From positions 310,001 through 374,000 of the forward strand of contig NZ_QEIJ01000003.1 in assembly GCF_003095395.1 (NCBI RefSeq): a stretch of DNA of 64,000 nt, written 5' to 3'. Numbering within the stretch: the stretch's first letter is position 1; each line of letters opens with the position of its first letter. This document shows, one piece after another, positions 61,604-64,000 of this stretch. Source of the stretch: Microbacterium sp. Gd 4-13 (GTDB lineage Bacteria > Actinomycetota > Actinomycetes > Actinomycetales > Microbacteriaceae). The translations under genes and the position numbers were made by a program. Under the pieces are notes generated by a model that was given only the letters and a program-made list of their open reading frames with translations, ran no database searches and had not been told where the DNA came from.

Positions 61604-62698
61604 ATGTCGACTACAACGCTGACCCCCGCGCGGCCGTCCGTCTCGACCGACGGCCTGACCAACGGCCGCCTTCCGGGCTGGTCGCCCTGGGTGCTTCTGA
61701 TCGGCTCCCTGGCCGTCACCTTCGCCGCGTTCGGCATCATGGCCAGTGCGTCCGGCGCCGGCCTCAACATCGCCGGGGCCGCCGTGCTCGGCGCGCTCCT
61801 CTACCTCGTGCTGATCTTCACGATCTCCGCGATCGTCGAGGGCCGCCGCAAGGCCGTCGACCGTCTCGTGACCGGCGTCGTCACGGCCGCCTTCGCCGTG
61901 GCCATGGTTCCGCTCGTCTCGGTCGCGGTCACGGTGATCGTCGCCGGCGCCCCGAACTGGACGGCGACGTTCTTCACCTCCTCGATGCGCAACGTGGTGG
62001 GAGAAGGCGGCGGTGCGCTCCACGCGATCGTCGGCACGCTGCTCATCACGCTCGCCGCGGCCGTCATCTCGATCCCGATCGGCATCTTCACCGCGATCTA
62101 CCTGATCGAGTACGGCAAGGACAACCGCCTCGCGAAGGGCATCACCTTCCTCGTCGACGTCATGACGGGCATCCCGTCGATCGTCGCCGGCCTGTTCGCC
62201 TACGCCCTCTTCGCGCTGTTCTTCGGCCCCGGCATCCGGCTCGGCATCGTCGGTGCGGTGGCCCTCGCGGTGCTGATGATCCCCGTCGTCGTCCGCTCGA
62301 CCGAAGAGATGCTCCGCCTCGTACCCAACGAGCTGCGCGAAGCGGCGTACGCGCTGGGCGTGCCGAAGTGGCTGACGATCGCCAAGGTCGTCCTCCCGAC
62401 GGCCATCGCGGGAATCACGACGGGCGTGATGCTGTCGATCTCGCGCGTGATCGGCGAGACGGCTCCGCTGCTCATCACCGCGGGCGCCACAGCATCCATG
62501 AACTACGACCTGTTCAGCGGACGCATGATGAGCCTCCCCGTCTTCACCTACACCCAGTACATGAACCAGGGCATCCCGGCCGAGGCGTTCGTCGGTCGCG
62601 CGTGGGCAGCAGCCCTCGCGCTGATCGTCATCGTCATGGTGCTCAACATCGTGGCGCGCGTCATCGCCAAGCTGTTCGCCCCCAAGACCGGCCGCTGA
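61604..62698 (+). CDS. pstA: phosphate ABC transporter permease PstA
   Basis: The 364-residue permease carries about eight hydrophobic segments; the PstA core begins [26 protein letters not shown] and includes [29 protein letters not shown] and the coupling loop [28 protein letters not shown], ending [14 protein letters not shown]. The N-terminal 70 residues with two extra helices are longer than in E. coli but usual for actinobacteria. ATG 61604 starts one base after the pstC stop. Confidence 0.96.
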   Translation: MSTTTLTPARPSVSTDGLTNGRLPGWSPWVLLIGSLAVTFAAFGIMASASGAGLNIAGAAVLGALLYLVLIFTISAIVEGRRKAVDRLVTGVVTAAFAVAMVPLVSVAVTVIVAGAPNWTATFFTSSMRNVVGEGGGALHAIVGTLLITLAAAVISIPIGIFTAIYLIEYGKDNRLAKGITFLVDVMTGIPSIVAGLFAYALFALFFGPGIRLGIVGAVALAVLMIPVVVRSTEEMLRLVPNELREAAYALGVPKWLTIAKVVLPTAIAGITTGVMLSISRVIGETAPLLITAGATASMNYDLFSGRMMSLPVFTYTQYMNQGIPAEAFVGRAWAAALALIVIVMVLNIVARVIAKLFAPKTGR

Positions 62699-62717
62699 AC
62701 CGAAAAGAAAGCCTGAA

Positions 62718-63497
62718 GTGTCCAAGAGCATCGAAGTCAACGACCTCAACGTCTACTACGGCGACTTCCTCGCCGTCGAGGGCGTCTCCCTCAACATCGA
62801 GCCCCGCACGGTCACGGCCTTCATCGGTCCCTCCGGTTGCGGCAAATCGACCTTCCTCCGCACGCTCAACCGCATGCACGAGGTGATCCCGAAGGCCCGC
62901 GTCGAGGGCAAGGTGCTGCTCGACGGCAACGACCTCTACGGCCCCGGTGTCGACCCGGTGCTCGTGCGCCGTCAGGTGGGCATGGTGTTCCAGCGCCCCA
63001 ACCCGTTCCCGACGATGTCGATCAAGGAGAACGTGCTCGCGGGCGTGAAGCTCAACAACAAGCGCATCTCGAAGTCCGATGCCGACGCTCTCGTCGAGAA
63101 GTCGCTGCAGGGCGCCAACCTCTGGAACGAGGTCAAGGACCGCCTCGACAAGCCCGGCTCGGGTCTCTCGGGCGGGCAGCAGCAGCGTCTGTGCATCGCT
63201 CGCGCGATCGCCGTCTCACCCCAGGTCATCCTGATGGACGAGCCTTGCTCGGCTCTCGACCCGATCTCGACCTACGCGATCGAAGAGCTCATCTCCGAGC
63301 TCAAGAACGACTACACGGTCGTCATCGTGACCCACAACATGCAGCAGGCCTCGCGCGTGTCGGACAAGACCGCGTTCTTCAACATCGCCGGCACCGGCAA
63401 GCCCGGCAAGCTGATCGAGTACAACGACACCTCCTCGATCTTCACGCAGCCCAAGGTGCAGGCCACCGAGGACTACGTCTCGGGTCGCTTCGGTTGA
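62718..63497 (+). CDS. pstB: phosphate ABC transporter ATP-binding protein PstB
   Basis: The 259-residue ATPase powers phosphate import: Walker [11 protein letters not shown] (residues 35-44), Q-loop [18 protein letters not shown], signature [14 protein letters not shown], Walker [14 protein letters not shown] and H-loop [13 protein letters not shown], the exact PstB pattern. The GTG start at 62718 is preceded by GAAAGAAAG. It is last in pstSCAB and followed by a strong terminator. Confidence 0.98.
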   Translation: MSKSIEVNDLNVYYGDFLAVEGVSLNIEPRTVTAFIGPSGCGKSTFLRTLNRMHEVIPKARVEGKVLLDGNDLYGPGVDPVLVRRQVGMVFQRPNPFPTMSIKENVLAGVKLNNKRISKSDADALVEKSLQGANLWNEVKDRLDKPGSGLSGGQQQRLCIARAIAVSPQVILMDEPCSALDPISTYAIEELISELKNDYTVVIVTHNMQQASRVSDKTAFFNIAGTGKPGKLIEYNDTSSIFTQPKVQATEDYVSGRFG

Positions 63498-63512
63498 TCC
63501 GCACCCTCTGAA

Positions 63513-63548
63513 CGCGAAGGCCCCCACCTCCCGGTGGGGGCCTTCGCG
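63513..63548 (+). terminator. terminator of the pstSCAB operon
   Basis: A perfect 16-bp stem (63513-63528 with 63533-63548) and 4-nt loop lies 15 bp after the pstB stop; the U tract is minimal (GTTCT). Confidence 0.85.
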
Positions 63549-63568
63549 GTTCTGGGGCTGCCCGCGGC

Positions 63569-63630
63569 CGCGAGTTGCCGCAATGCGGGGCCTCCCGCCT
63601 CTCGGTGAGGCCCGGTTGCGGCAACTCGCG
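63569..63630. repeat. nested inverted repeat between pstB and the class IV aminotransferase
   Basis: Outer arms 63569-63583 and 63616-63630 are perfectly complementary over 15 bp; an inner GGGCCTC/GAGGCCC dyad adds a second stem. It lies 15 bp beyond the aminotransferase stop and may terminate that minus-strand gene or be a dispersed palindromic element. Confidence 0.65.
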
Positions 63631-63645
63631 CCGAACCCGGCCCGG

Positions 63646-64000
63646 TCAGTCGCGGGGCGAGAGCAGGTAGGCGTTGATCGACGCCGTCAGGTCGCGGTCG
63701 AGCGCGAGGTCGACGCCGTCGACCGAGGTGATGGGGGCGGCGAGACGGATGCTGGAGACCAGCCACGCCGCATCCGCTTCGGCGAGCTCCGCCGGAAGCA
63801 CGCGCCGGTACTGCGTCGCGTAGCCCTCGGCCTCGAGGTAGGCGAACAGGCTGAGCTGCGTCGTGCCGTGCAGAATGCCGCCGCTGGGCTCGGGGGTGAC
63901 GAACACGTCGCCGAAGCGCAGCACGATCGACGAGGTCGGCCCCTCGAGCACGTAGCCGTCGGACGACACGAACACCGCGTCGTCAGCGCCGCGACGCTTC
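63646..64000 (-). CDS. class IV aminotransferase / aminodeoxychorismate lyase, C-terminal part
   Basis: The frame is open to the window edge, so only the last 117 or so residues are seen: KRRGADDAVFVSSDGYVLEGPTSSIVLRFGD, GGILHGTTQLSLFAYLEAEG and DAAWLVSSIRLAAPITSVDG. These match the PLP-binding and C-terminal region of fold-type IV enzymes such as 4-amino-4-deoxychorismate lyase (folate synthesis) and branched-chain aminotransferases. EGPTSS is the phosphate-binding motif. The catalytic Lys lies upstream, outside the window, so the exact activity is open. Confidence 0.85.
   Translation of the reverse strand, partial: KRRGADDAVFVSSDGYVLEGPTSSIVLRFGDVFVTPEPSGGILHGTTQLSLFAYLEAEGYATQYRRVLPAELAEADAAWLVSSIRLAAPITSVDGVDLALDRDLTASINAYLLSPRD

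Noticed and set aside
63569-63630. Origin or attachment site
   Set aside because: It is simply a nested inverted repeat next to a gene end; no DnaA boxes or integrase gene are nearby.

Overview
The window is a high-GC actinobacterial chromosome segment. Everything points to Microbacteriaceae, most likely Microbacterium or a close relative: the DtxR/IdeR regulator, CarD, SenX3-RegX3, a GlnR-type regulator, a WXG100 protein, the XPB helicase with its partner, DUF3027, DUF3263, DUF4032 and DUF7882 proteins, an ispDF fusion, and many GTG, TTG or leaderless starts. Most of it is ordinary core chromosome. No rRNA, CRISPR array, prophage or intact transposon was seen, and there is one tRNA gene (Thr, anticodon TGT).

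Layout. 1-1.8 kb: end of an ACR3-like transporter, then a divergent MerR / DUF4188 pair around a palindromic operator. 1.8-7.8 kb (minus): SOS mutasome operon imuA-imuB-dnaE2 behind a perfect LexA-type palindrome, with an in-frame 66-bp triple repeat forming a small ORF between imuB and dnaE2. 8-10.8 kb: HNH nuclease preceded by a small ORF whose stop lies in a terminator loop, an M23 cell-wall peptidase with a long leader, and dtxR. 10.8-15.4 kb: serC, then a small accessory patch with a decayed IS3 fragment, a membrane protein/ECF sigma pair and a DUF695 gene broken by an in-frame stop. 15.4-25.3 kb: cold-shock/DUF3027, XPB helicase and its partner, a two-component system, WXG100, groEL with two CIRCE operators, and cspA. 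25.4-39.5 kb: housekeeping genes (msrB, nitroreductase, tRNA-Thr with repeated 3' halves beside it, ABC ATPase, rlmB, cysS, ispDF, carD). 39.5-51.7 kb: phosphate and nitrogen control (regX3-senX3, phoU, glnR, ppk1) with gpmA, ygfZ and a nitrobindin. 51.7-59.3 kb: a phosphopantetheinyl transferase, a PepSY protein, an M1 peptidase and a 1326-residue Pls/PosA-type peptide synthetase, together a likely non-alpha poly-amino-acid locus. 59.3-63.5 kb: pstSCAB behind a PHO box. The window ends in a class IV aminotransferase.

The genes connect in three ways. The right half is a phosphate network: PHO-box-like 11-bp repeats precede phoU, ppk1 and pstS, and the pstS box lies in the intergenic region shared with the divergent poly-amino-acid synthetase. 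The synthetase needs phosphopantetheinylation, and a candidate transferase lies 4 kb away. The left end is a DNA damage block (imuAB/dnaE2). Across the whole window the 9-mer GGATGCTGC (or its complement) recurs about 20 times in genes of all frames and in terminator stems. That is far above chance and is the most unexplained signal seen here. Counts and pairings were made by eye and no database search was run.
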